A stretch of 24,095 nucleotides of DNA from IMG/VR virus record IMGVR_UViG_3300047560_000181, positions 1 to 24,095 of that record. The stretch is one strand, 5' to 3'. Below the pieces are notes generated by a model. The model was not told the origin of the DNA. It ran no database searches and saw only the letters and a list, made by a program, of their open reading frames with translations. The stretch is from a virus. Positions 7,522-14,468 of this stretch are shown in pieces; within the stretch, counting starts at the first letter, position 1; the number at the start of each line of letters is the position of its first letter. The position numbers were made by a program, and so were the translations under genes.

Positions 7522-7916
7522 CGCTCTATTATTCTGACGCTACAAGACACGCTCAAAATGAGGGGCTAATTGCTTATGCTGCAACAGGTGCGCTATTTAA
7601 TCTATATAACGGCACACAGCCTGCAAACGCTAATACTGCGATTACTACGCAAGTACTTCTCGTAAGTATGCCAATTGCAGGCGTTTTTGGTTCAGACACA
7701 AATGGCATTTTGACGCTTGGCACAGTAACGCAGACAAACGCAGTCGCATCAGGTGCAGCTACGTTTTTTCGTATCTTTAAGTCTGACGGCACAACAGTCA
7801 TCATGGATGGCTCTGTCGGCACATCTAGCGCAGACTTAATACTGAATACTGTTGACATTGTTGTAAGTCAAAGCGTAGACATTACAGCAGGCACGATTAT
7901 TAGGGGCAATGCATGA
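7518..7916 (+). CDS. small beta-rich phage structural protein
   Basis: This encodes 132 residues and starts in an ATGA overlap with the portal gene. The sequence includes GALFNLYNGTQPANANTAIT, then LLVSMPIAGVFG, ATFFRIFKSDGTTVIMDGSV and a Thr/Val-rich end. It is a beta-rich protein with strand-turn repeats and no catalytic motif. Such proteins are common in phage virion modules next to fibre-like genes. It is coupled to the following fibre-like gene by another ATGA overlap, so I suggest an accessory to that fibre or a decoration protein; this is inference. Confidence 0.75.
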   Translation: MTLYYSDATRHAQNEGLIAYAATGALFNLYNGTQPANANTAITTQVLLVSMPIAGVFGSDTNGILTLGTVTQTNAVASGAATFFRIFKSDGTTVIMDGSVGTSSADLILNTVDIVVSQSVDITAGTIIRGNA

Positions 7917-9667
7917 GCGTCACCGTAAAACATCCGTTTGTAAGTACTGTTCCTGACTCTACAGACACGAGCTTAGTTCGCCCTAGTAATTGGAACGCTG
8001 ACCACACGATTGTAGGTCTTGGCACAGCAGCAGAGCTAAACGCAGGTGTTGCAAATGGTGTTGCTACGCTTGACGGTGGTGGCACAGTACCGCTTAGTCA
8101 GATTCCTGCCTCGATTCAAGGCACATTAAGCTATCAAGGCACATGGAACGCATCAACCAATACACCGACTCTAGCCTCTGGTGTCGGCACAAAAGGTTAT
8201 TACTACGTTGTCAGCGTTGCTGGCTCTACCAACTTAGACGGGATTACTGACTGGAGCGTTGGTGACATGGCTGTCTATAGCGGCACAGCTTGGCAGCAGA
8301 TTGACAACACAGATGCAGTCACATCGGTAAATGGCTACACAGGCACAGTCGTATTAAACGCTGCTGACGTTGGCGCTTTAGCAAGCATCACTAGCTCTGA
8401 TGGCAGTATTGACGTATCAACTGTTGGCACAGCTGTTGATTTAACGGTTTCTGTAAATTCACCCGCTTCAACGATTGTGGGTCAAGTGCGTAACCAAACA
8501 GGTGCAACGCTAACACGAGGCACAGTTGTATACATTAGCGGTGCATCAGGCAACAAAGCGTTAGTATCAAAAGCAATAGCGACAAGCGATGCTACATCTG
8601 CACAAACGTATGGCGTGATTACTGCTGATATAGCAAACAATCAAAACGGTTACGCAACGCTCATTGGTTCTCTTGGAAGTTTGGACACATCTGCTTATGC
8701 AGAAGGATCACAACTTTATTTAAGTTCAACAACTGCTGGTGCTTGGACTGCCACAAAACAGTACGCCCCAGCGCACCTTGTTTATGTTGGTATTGTTACC
8801 CGTAGCCATGTAAATCAAGGCACAGTTGAAATAAAAATCCAAAACGGCTACGAAATGGACGAACTCCATAACGTGTCTGCACAAACCCCATCAAACGGCA
8901 ATGTGCTTATTTGGAACAATTCAACGCAATTATGGGAATCTGCTGGAATCACAGCAGGCACAGGAATTTCTGTCACAAACGGCGCAGGTTCAATTACGGT
9001 TGCAAATACTGGCGTGACATCTGTAAGCGGAACTGCACCTGTTGTATCAAGCGGTGGAACAACGCCAACCATTTCAATGGCTGCTGCAAGCGCATCGGCA
9101 AATGGTTATTTAACGTCAACTGATTGGTCAACGTTTAACAGCAAACAACCTGCTGGCACATACGTTAATTCTGTATCTGCAACTAGCCCAATTACAAGTA
9201 CGGGTGGCGTGACACCAACGATTGCAATGCCAGCTGCCACAGGTTCGACAAATGGCTACTTGACTAGCACCGATTGGACTACGTTTAATAACAAAGGCTC
9301 TGGTAGCGTCACAAGCGTTGCAGCATCTGTACCATCATTTTTAAGCGTATCTGGCACGCCCATTACTAGCTCAGGCACACTAGCAATTAGCTACTCAGGC
9401 ACAGCGTTACCTGTTGCAAACGGCGGCACAGGGCTAACTGCGGCAGGAACAGCTGGTTATGTCCTTACGTCAAACGGTACGGCATGGGTAAGCGCAGCTC
9501 CAGTAAGCAGCAATATCACGGCGCAAGGCTTGTTTGAGAACGCCAATACAATCTCTGCAAACTACACAATTGGCACAAATAACAACGCTGTGAGTGCAGG
9601 GCCAATCACGATTGCGTCAGGCGTAACTGTCACCGTTCCATCGGGTAGCGTTTGGGTTGTCGTATGA
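7913..9667 (+). CDS. tail fibre/spike-like protein with repeated GYLTSTDW modules
   Basis: The protein has 584 residues, rich in Thr, Ser, Gly and Ala. The N-terminal 150 residues contain LDGGGTVPLSQIPASIQGTL and SVGDMAVYSGTAWQQIDN, a pattern of phage fibre attachment or structural domains, followed by VTSVNGYTGTVVLNAADVGA, a motif widespread in tail fibres. Residues from about 360 to 500 hold repeated TSVSG-x-x-P-x-x-SSGG-x-x-P-TI-x-M and NGYLTSTDW-x-TFN-x-K modules, then LPVANGGTGLTAAGTAGYVL. The C-terminal 45 residues match the end of the fibre-like gene at 22192. No chaperone or depolymerase domain is visible. Its position between portal and scaffold is unusual, since fibres normally sit at the end of the virion module. 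A receptor-binding or capsid fibre role is inferred. Confidence 0.8.
   Translation: MSVTVKHPFVSTVPDSTDTSLVRPSNWNADHTIVGLGTAAELNAGVANGVATLDGGGTVPLSQIPASIQGTLSYQGTWNASTNTPTLASGVGTKGYYYVVSVAGSTNLDGITDWSVGDMAVYSGTAWQQIDNTDAVTSVNGYTGTVVLNAADVGALASITSSDGSIDVSTVGTAVDLTVSVNSPASTIVGQVRNQTGATLTRGTVVYISGASGNKALVSKAIATSDATSAQTYGVITADIANNQNGYATLIGSLGSLDTSAYAEGSQLYLSSTTAGAWTATKQYAPAHLVYVGIVTRSHVNQGTVEIKIQNGYEMDELHNVSAQTPSNGNVLIWNNSTQLWESAGITAGTGISVTNGAGSITVANTGVTSVSGTAPVVSSGGTTPTISMAAASASANGYLTSTDWSTFNSKQPAGTYVNSVSATSPITSTGGVTPTIAMPAATGSTNGYLTSTDWTTFNNKGSGSVTSVAASVPSFLSVSGTPITSSGTLAISYSGTALPVANGGTGLTAAGTAGYVLTSNGTAWVSAAPVSSNITAQGLFENANTISANYTIGTNNNAVSAGPITIASGVTVTVPSGSVWVVV
9014..9294 (+). repeat. two diverged in-gene fibre repeats
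   Basis: Two consecutive units of about 130-150 bases within the fibre-like gene encode closely similar peptides. Each runs from V-x-S-V-S-G/A-T through a P-T-I-x-M-x-A-A segment to NGYLTSTDW-x-TFN-x-K. The second unit begins at about 9160. At the DNA level they have diverged, mostly at third codon positions, so the duplication is old or maintained by selection on the protein. A third, partial unit (VTSVAASVPSFLSVSG) follows at about 9307. Confidence 0.6.
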
Positions 9668-10104
9668 CAGCAGCTTTTCAAACAAATGCGTTTCAGCCTA
9701 ATGCCTTTCAGGTATTGGTCGTTACTGGCGTTTTAAACGCTACAGATCAAAACGACACAGGCGCATTTACAGGCACAGTCGGTGGGATTGTGCCAGTCAT
9801 CGAAATTGATATGCACGATGGCGATAAAAGGCGCAAAGAGCAACGAGAGAAAGAAGCAGCAAAAGCTAAGAAGCGCAGAGATGAAGTTGTAGCGCTTTTT
9901 GAACATTTAGTTGAAGGCAAACCTTTAGTTGCAGAAGAAATAGCTGCACCATTCATTAAGCAAGCTACAATAAGCGAACTAAATTCAGCAGAGTTTGTAA
10001 AAACTGTTGATTTTGACGCATTGATGGCAGATTTGGCAAAAGTTCAGCAAATCTATGATGCTTATATTGAAATGGACGATGAGGAGGTTCTTGCTCTGTT
10101 ATGA
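9664..10104 (+). CDS. hypothetical virion-associated protein with AFQ-NAFQ N-terminus
   Basis: Started at the ATG at 9664, which overlaps the stop of the fibre-like gene (ATGA), this encodes 146 residues. The first 20 residues are a short repeat, MTAAFQTNAFQPNAFQ, common at the start of phage virion-module proteins. After a Thr/Val strand region there is a strongly charged helix (DKRRKEQREKEAAKAKKRRD) and an acidic helical C-terminus. I recognise no enzyme. The mix of a short repetitive head and a charged coiled coil suggests an assembly or attachment role, but this is a guess. Confidence 0.7.
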   Translation: MTAAFQTNAFQPNAFQVLVVTGVLNATDQNDTGAFTGTVGGIVPVIEIDMHDGDKRRKEQREKEAAKAKKRRDEVVALFEHLVEGKPLVAEEIAAPFIKQATISELNSAEFVKTVDFDALMADLAKVQQIYDAYIEMDDEEVLALL

Positions 10105-10427
10105 GAAAGACTTATGTTTACGTTGATGGCGAGTTAGTTGAGAAAGGCTCAGATGCACATCTTGAAAAGGTGTACGGCCCGTTCGTGATGCCAGACATTC
10201 AACCGTATAAAAGCATGATCGACGGTTCAATGATTACTAGCAGATCAAGGCATCGAGAACACTTGCAGTCGCATGGCTGTATTGAAGTTGGCAACGAAAA
10301 GATGGAAACCAAGTACACGCCAATTTCACAAGAAAGCAGACGAGATGTATTGCGCCAACAGCTCGGCAACATGACGCACAAACAAGCGCAGCAGATTTTG
10401 ACCCAATTACGCAGAAAAATTACTTGA
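10101..10427 (+). CDS. conserved phage hypothetical protein
   Basis: This 108-residue protein starts in an ATGA overlap. It has an N-terminal YVYVDGELVEK strand pair, a central MPDIQPYKSMIDGSMITSRS segment and REHLQSHGCIEVGNE, then a basic helical C-terminus (QAQQILTQLRRKIT). The central DIQPYKSMIDGSMITSRSxHREHL stretch is one I associate with a conserved family found just upstream of scaffold and capsid genes in podoviruses. The function is unknown. The location suggests a role in head assembly. Confidence 0.75.
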   Translation: MRKTYVYVDGELVEKGSDAHLEKVYGPFVMPDIQPYKSMIDGSMITSRSRHREHLQSHGCIEVGNEKMETKYTPISQESRRDVLRQQLGNMTHKQAQQILTQLRRKIT

Positions 10428-10437
10428 GGGAGTATTT

Positions 10438-11358
10438 ATGAGCGAAGAACAGTTAGACCGTAAAGAATTGCTAATGCAACAGTTTGATGCTGCTGAAGAT
10501 GCACAGCCTGTTGTTGAGATTGAGCCTGCTGCAAACGTAGCACCTGAGCCTGCGCCAGAGCCACCAATTTGGGAGCGTCCACCCGCTTCGTGGAAAAAGG
10601 ATTATCACGAAGTTTGGCAAACAGCTGACCCAAAACTTAAAGAATACGCATGGCAACGTGAAGAAGAAATGAAAAAAGGCGTTGAGCCTTTGCTTTCAAA
10701 AGCTCAGTTTGCAGATCAGATTCAGCAAGCAATTGAGCCGTATCAGAATAACCTGCGAACACTAGGAATTGCGCCACCTGAAGCGATTAAAGCGCTGATG
10801 GATGCTGACAACGTACTGCGACACGGTACGCCACAGCAGAAAGCGCAAATGTTTTCTACTCTTTCGCAGCAATATGGTGTAAATTTAGGGGAAATCGGCA
10901 GTTTGCAACAACAACCTGTTGATCCTACTGTGTCAATGCTTCAAAACGAGCTTTATAGCGTTAAAAATGAAGTAATGACATGGAAACAGCAGCAAGAGGC
11001 AGCACAAAACCAAGCTCTTTTAGGCGAAATCAATAATTTTGCAGAAAAGGCTGAGTTTTTTGAAGATGCACGACCAACAATGATCCAGCTTCTGAACTCA
11101 GGAATGGCTCAAAACTTGGATGATGCATATAACAAAGCATTACGCCTAGACGAAGCTCTGTCTAGCAAGCTACAGCAAAGCCTACAAGCCAAAACTGAAG
11201 CAGCTAAACGAGAATCGGCTAACAAAGCAGCGAAATCTGCTCGGGCGGCAGCGGTCAGCGTTAAAAGCTCTACACCCGGAGTGAACACGGCTACCAAAGC
11301 GCAAGATAGACGTTCTTTATTGGCTGAACAAATAGACAGCCTTAACGAACGCTTTTGA
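10438..11358 (+). CDS. capsid scaffolding protein
   Basis: The protein has 306 residues, almost the size of the P22 scaffold (303). It is preceded by a GGGAG ribosome binding site. The N-terminus is acidic and Pro/Ala-rich (VVEIEPAANVAPEPAPEPP), then WERPPASWKKDYHEVWQ, followed by long Gln/Glu/Ala helices and a basic, Ala/Lys/Ser-rich C-terminus ending RRSLLAEQIDSLNERF. This acid-to-helix-to-basic layout, with its position immediately upstream of the major capsid gene, is typical of scaffolds that line the procapsid and bind coat through the C-terminus. No protease domain is visible, so the scaffold probably leaves intact, as in P22. Confidence 0.85.
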   Translation: MSEEQLDRKELLMQQFDAAEDAQPVVEIEPAANVAPEPAPEPPIWERPPASWKKDYHEVWQTADPKLKEYAWQREEEMKKGVEPLLSKAQFADQIQQAIEPYQNNLRTLGIAPPEAIKALMDADNVLRHGTPQQKAQMFSTLSQQYGVNLGEIGSLQQQPVDPTVSMLQNELYSVKNEVMTWKQQQEAAQNQALLGEINNFAEKAEFFEDARPTMIQLLNSGMAQNLDDAYNKALRLDEALSSKLQQSLQAKTEAAKRESANKAAKSARAAAVSVKSSTPGVNTATKAQDRRSLLAEQIDSLNERF

Positions 11359-11378
11359 TAACCTAATCGGAGATTACT

Positions 11379-11646
11379 ATGGCCTTCGCCAATAGCTCGA
11401 TCAGCGACATCATTGCGACTAACATTCAAAGCCGCACCGGTGAACTAGCTGATAACGTAACAAACAACAACGCTTTATTGCGCCGACTCAAAGAACGTGG
11501 CAATGTAAAGACATTTTCTGGCGGTAACGTCATCCTCCAGGAAATTATGTACACGGATTCGGCAACGGACAACACCAATAGCTATTCAGGCTATGAAGTG
11601 CTAAACGTTAGCCAAAACAGTCCCATTGACGAACTAGTGGCCTTGT
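11379..11646 (+). CDS. major capsid protein, exon 1 (N-terminal 89 codons)
   Basis: The gene starts at an ATG behind GGAGA at about 11370. The first exon encodes MAFANSSISDIIATNIQSRT, then LADNVTNNNALLRRLKERGN, FSGGNVILQEIMY and NSYSGYEVLNV, a typical N-terminal arm and start of an HK97-fold capsid protein of podovirus type. Coding continues to codon TTG and the first base of a split codon, T at 11646. Read without splicing, the next bases give a UAG stop at 11646-11648, making an 89-residue truncated product. The rest of the protein is encoded from 11886 after a group I intron. The exon end is set by the P1 wobble pair in the intron and by frame; I consider it likely but it is not proved. 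Confidence 0.88.
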
Positions 11647-11885
11647 AGAGAAATCTGCATTGAAAAACTTTGTGAATTCGGTGGAACTCTGACCATTAAG
11701 TTGAAGACAATACCGAGCCAAGCCCAGAGATGGGAAGGTGTAACGACTAGGGTGTGACTACCCGTAGAGCCAAGTGGCTCGAAGTGCAAAGAACCCTACG
11801 GGGTTGTGAGATAGTCTGCTCTGCATAGAAATATGCAGCAGTCCGAAAGGGCGGCAAGAAATTAACGACTTCTTGTGAACATTTG
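11647..11885 (+). ncRNA. group I self-splicing intron, td-like, in the major capsid gene
   Basis: These 239 bases interrupt the capsid frame and carry a group I core. P1 pairs the exon end TGT with GCA and the intron AGA with TCT around a GAAA loop (11644-11659), with the U-G wobble at the splice site (11646/11657). The P/Q/R/S elements are CAATACCGAGCCAAGC (11708-11723), AAGGTGTAACGACTAG (11735-11750) and GAGATAGTCTGCTC (11808-11821). P7 pairs GACTA (11745-11749) with TAGTC (11812-11816). P8 pairs CCCGTA (11761-11766) with TACGGG, around an inner GAGCC/GGCTC hairpin. P9 hairpins are CTGCAT/ATGCAG, GTCC-GAAA-GGGC, and CAAGAA/TTCTTG with loop ATTAACGAC. From memory, the 3' half closely resembles the T4 td intron (subgroup IA2), including the TGAACAT-x-TG end. 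Joining 11646 to 11886 restores the frame through a TGT codon. No homing endonuclease is inside. Confidence 0.92.
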
Positions 11886-12640
11886 GTAGTGCGGCACAGT
11901 TTTCGATCACCCAGTACGCTGCTGCGGTTTCAATCAGCGGTTTGGAAATGATCCAAAACAGCGGTAAAGAAGCAATCATCGATTTGCTCGATGGTCGTAT
12001 GCAAGTGGCTGAAGCACAATTGGCTAACCGTATTTCGCAAGATATTTATCTTGACGGTACTGGTAACTCAGGCAAAAACATCACCGGTCTCGGTGCTGCT
12101 GTTCCTGATGCGCCTGCTACTGGCACATACGGCGGCATCAATCGTGCTACTTGGTCGTTTTGGCGCTCTGTCGCTTATTCTGGTGTAACTGATGGCGGCG
12201 CTGCTGTGTCGGCTTCAAACATTCAGAAATACATGGACTCGGTTGCTGTTCAACTGATTCGTGGAACTGACAAGCCTGATTTGATTGTTTGCGACAACAA
12301 CTACTACAGCCTGTACTTGCAGTCATTGCAAGCAATTCAGCGTATTACTGACGGTGGTAACTCTGGCGTTGGTGCTGGTTTTGCAAGCCTGAAGTATTAC
12401 GGTGCTGGTATGGCTTCTGACGTTGTGCTTGACGGTGGTATCGGTAACGATGCGACTGCCAATCACATGTGGTTCTTGAACACCAAGTACATGATGTTCC
12501 GTCCACACGTTGACCGCAATTTCGTGCCAATCGGCGGCGAACGCCAAGCTGTAAACCAAGACGCAATCGTGAAGCTCATCGGCTGGGCCGGGAACCTCAC
12601 ATCGTCTGGCCCTCAGTTTAACGGCGTGTTGATTGCCTAA
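11886..12640 (+). CDS. major capsid protein, exon 2
   Basis: The second exon begins with GT, completing a Cys codon with the T of exon 1, then encodes SAAQFSITQYAAAVSISGLE, MIQNSGKEAIIDLLDGRMQV and LANRISQDIYLDGTGNSGKN. These are conserved spine-helix and loop segments of the podovirus-type HK97-fold capsid protein. It ends GWAGNLTSSGPQFNGVLIA before the TAA. The spliced gene has 268 + 755 = 1023 bases, 340 residues, a normal length for the family. Reading upstream from the first internal start (TTG at 11942) meets no stop until 11876, inside the intron, so the exon is open across the splice site. The protein forms the capsid shell, guided by the scaffold upstream. Confidence 0.9.
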
Positions 12641-12661
12641 TTAACATAAAGGAAAACTATC

Positions 12662-12958
12662 ATGGCTTATTCAGTTTCGCACGTTATCGGCACTACGCTA
12701 ACTACTACTGTTCCAACTAATCTAAATTCAGCGAATGTTGCAATTCCAACTGAAGGCCCTTTAGGCTTAGAAGTGTTTGGCTCAGATGGTCGTTTGTATG
12801 TTTTAGCAAAAGCTAACGCATCAATTCCAGCGTCAACCGCAGTTTGTACTGTTGACCCTGCTACCTTTTTGGTAACAGCAACAGGCGGTGCATATACAAG
12901 CCCAGCAGTCGCTCTAGTTTCTGGCGATTACGCTTGGTTTAGCAAAGCATCGGTGTAA
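12662..12958 (+). CDS. small capsid decoration-like protein
   Basis: This encodes 98 residues behind an AAAGGA ribosome binding site. It contains SHVIGTTLTTTVPTNLNSAN, then PLGLEVFGSDGRLYVLAKAN and a Thr/Ala/Val-rich beta end closing DYAWFSKASV. It is a compact beta-rich protein directly downstream of the major capsid gene, the usual place for head decoration or cementing proteins. A strong terminator follows. The function is inferred from position and composition; I recognise no specific family. Confidence 0.75.
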   Translation: MAYSVSHVIGTTLTTTVPTNLNSANVAIPTEGPLGLEVFGSDGRLYVLAKANASIPASTAVCTVDPATFLVTATGGAYTSPAVALVSGDYAWFSKASV

Positions 12959-12965
12959 AGTAGTA

Positions 12966-12996
12966 CGGGGGGCGGGGAAACCTTCCCTCCGTTTTT
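12966..12996 (+). terminator. rho-independent terminator after the capsid genes
   Basis: Bases 12966-12972 (CGGGGGG) pair with 12985-12991 (CCCTCCG). After one mismatch GGG at 12974-12976 pairs with CCT at 12981-12983, closing a GAAA tetraloop. Five T residues follow at 12992-12996. This is a textbook intrinsic terminator, and a G-rich island in an A+T-leaning region. It separates the head genes from the neck/tail genes. Confidence 0.8.
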
Positions 12997-13015
12997 AATC
13001 TAACGGGAGAGGATT

Positions 13016-13561
13016 TTGGGACTAGATAGCGATATTCGTAATGCAGATTCACAATTATTTGTTGAGTTTTATACGTTTGAACATCCAAGTACGGATGTAA
13101 AAAAGCCATATCAAGGCGTGCCATTTGTTAGAATAGTAGTGCCTGGCGATAAAACAAACGTAGTCGAGCAACCTGTTCGTGAAAGTCATAAACAACGGTT
13201 TCCCCGTCAATGGCTGCACTTTCAGATGCAAAACAACGATGCACAGATGATTGGCACACCGTTGAAAGATTGGCATTTGGCTCGACCCGGTGAGTTTAAT
13301 CAAATGCAGCTAGAAGAATTGAGTATTTTGAAGTTTCAGACTGTTGAGCAAGTAGCTACTGCTTCAGATATGCAACTTCAGAAAGTAGGTATGGGCGCAG
13401 CAGGTTTGCGTGATAAAGCTAGAAGTTTCTTGTTGAACAAAAATCAGTCTGAAAGCCAAATTGAAATAGAGAGTACAAAGCAAGAAGTAGCTGAATTAAA
13501 AGCGCAACTCGCTGCTCTCATGGCTGAAAAGAAGGCTGGCAGACCGAAGAAAGAGGAATAA
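13016..13561 (+). CDS. conserved phage protein with helix-hairpin-helix-like segment
   Basis: The gene starts at a TTG at 13016, supported by GGGAGAGG at 13004-13011; no nearby ATG is in frame. It encodes 181 residues. The N-terminal half has an F-V-E-F-Y strand and a VPFVRIVVPGDKTNVVEQ strand region with RFPRQWLHFQ. The middle contains LSILKFQTVEQVATASDMQL followed by VGMGAAGLRDKARSFL, a helix-hairpin-helix-like pattern. The C-terminus is a coiled coil ending in AGRPKKEE. This type of protein recurs between capsid and neck genes in podoviruses, without a proven role. A DNA-contacting or assembly role is inferred from the hairpin and basic tail. Confidence 0.78.
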   Translation: MGLDSDIRNADSQLFVEFYTFEHPSTDVKKPYQGVPFVRIVVPGDKTNVVEQPVRESHKQRFPRQWLHFQMQNNDAQMIGTPLKDWHLARPGEFNQMQLEELSILKFQTVEQVATASDMQLQKVGMGAAGLRDKARSFLLNKNQSESQIEIESTKQEVAELKAQLAALMAEKKAGRPKKEE

Positions 13562-14467
13562 ATGTCAACAATGCTGCAATTAGTCACGCAAGTGACCAAC
13601 GAGCTAGGCGTATCAACTCCAAACTCGGTAGCGGGTAACACTAATCAAGACGTTATTCAAATCTTAGCTTTGATGAACGCATCAGGCTACGAGCTACTAA
13701 AGAAAGGCGATTGGCGCAGGCTGACTAAGCAGCATTTGTTCACAACATCGTACACAAACACAGTTGGCGATGTTACTACTGGCACTTACACAATTACAAA
13801 CATCCCAAGTACTGCTGGCTTTGATACAACGTATCAAGTAACAGGCAACGGGCTTGGCAACGCTACATACATTGTCAGCGTAGATTCACCAACACAAGTA
13901 ACAGTTAATCAGCCATCTACGGGAACGTATCTTGGCGCTGATCTGTGCTTTATGAAAGTAAAGTATCCGCTGCCTGTTGACTACGATGCGACTGTGCCTC
14001 GTACTCATTGGGATAAGGCGAAACATTGGGAAATGCTAGGGCCAACTGACGCACAGCAATGGGAATGGTTGCTGTCGGGGTATATTTCGACTGGCCCACG
14101 TATCCGCTGGCGCTTGCTTGGCAATACGTTTCAGATTTGGCCGGGTGTCTCAACCAATGAGCTACTAGGCTACGAATATCGTTCGCAAGGTTGGGCAGAA
14201 GCAGCAGATGGGACGCCAAAGAACTCGTTTACAGCGGATTCTGACACCTGCATTTATCCTGACCGTTTGATGGTGTTGTCTACAAAGCTCAAGTATTTTG
14301 AAGCGAAAGGCTTTGATACAACAGCGATGTTCCGTAATTACATGACTGAGCTAGAGACAGTTCTTGCTCAAGACATGAGTGCTGCAAATCTGTCGTTTGC
14401 GCCAAGACCAGGCACAGTTCTGATTGGTTACGACAATATTCCTGACACCGGATACGGCCCGAACTAA
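13562..14467 (+). CDS. neck/tail accessory protein, P22 gp4-like
   Basis: This encodes 301 residues right after the upstream TAA, with GAAAGAGGAA as ribosome binding region. The start MSTMLQLVTQVTNELGVSTP and NQDVIQILALMNASGYELLK, followed by DWRRLTKQH, are typical of the helical adaptor proteins that bind under the portal (P22 gp4-like, gp11-like in T7). A beta-rich insertion of about 50 residues (YTITNIPSTAGFDTTYQVTG) makes it longer than P22 gp4 (166 aa). The rest resembles the family with IRWRLLGNTFQIWPG and LLGYEYRSQGW. It probably extends the portal and helps retain DNA. P22 gp4 also has peptidoglycan hydrolase activity, which I cannot see here. Confidence 0.78.
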   Translation: MSTMLQLVTQVTNELGVSTPNSVAGNTNQDVIQILALMNASGYELLKKGDWRRLTKQHLFTTSYTNTVGDVTTGTYTITNIPSTAGFDTTYQVTGNGLGNATYIVSVDSPTQVTVNQPSTGTYLGADLCFMKVKYPLPVDYDATVPRTHWDKAKHWEMLGPTDAQQWEWLLSGYISTGPRIRWRLLGNTFQIWPGVSTNELLGYEYRSQGWAEAADGTPKNSFTADSDTCIYPDRLMVLSTKLKYFEAKGFDTTAMFRNYMTELETVLAQDMSAANLSFAPRPGTVLIGYDNIPDTGYGPN

Positions 14468-14468
14468 C

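Noticed and set aside
11620-11645. Earlier 5' splice site (for example after T 11627 or T 11635), which would shorten the capsid by a few residues
   Set aside because: A possible pairing of CCATT with GGTGG is over 50 bases away, while the P1 hairpin at 11644-11659 has a GAAA loop, the expected U-G pair and the correct frame with the td-like 3' end. The alternative is not fully excluded.
11379-11648. An 89-aa separate gene followed by a frameshifted capsid gene
   Set aside because: The intervening 239 bases carry conserved group I intron elements and the joined frame gives one normal capsid protein, which a frameshift or pseudogene would not explain.
11754-11760. A second GACTA (GTGACTA) that could pair with TAGTC
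   Set aside because: The first GACTA, within GTGTAACGACTAG, fits the conserved R element and the spacing to P8; the second is more likely chance or part of P3/J3-8.
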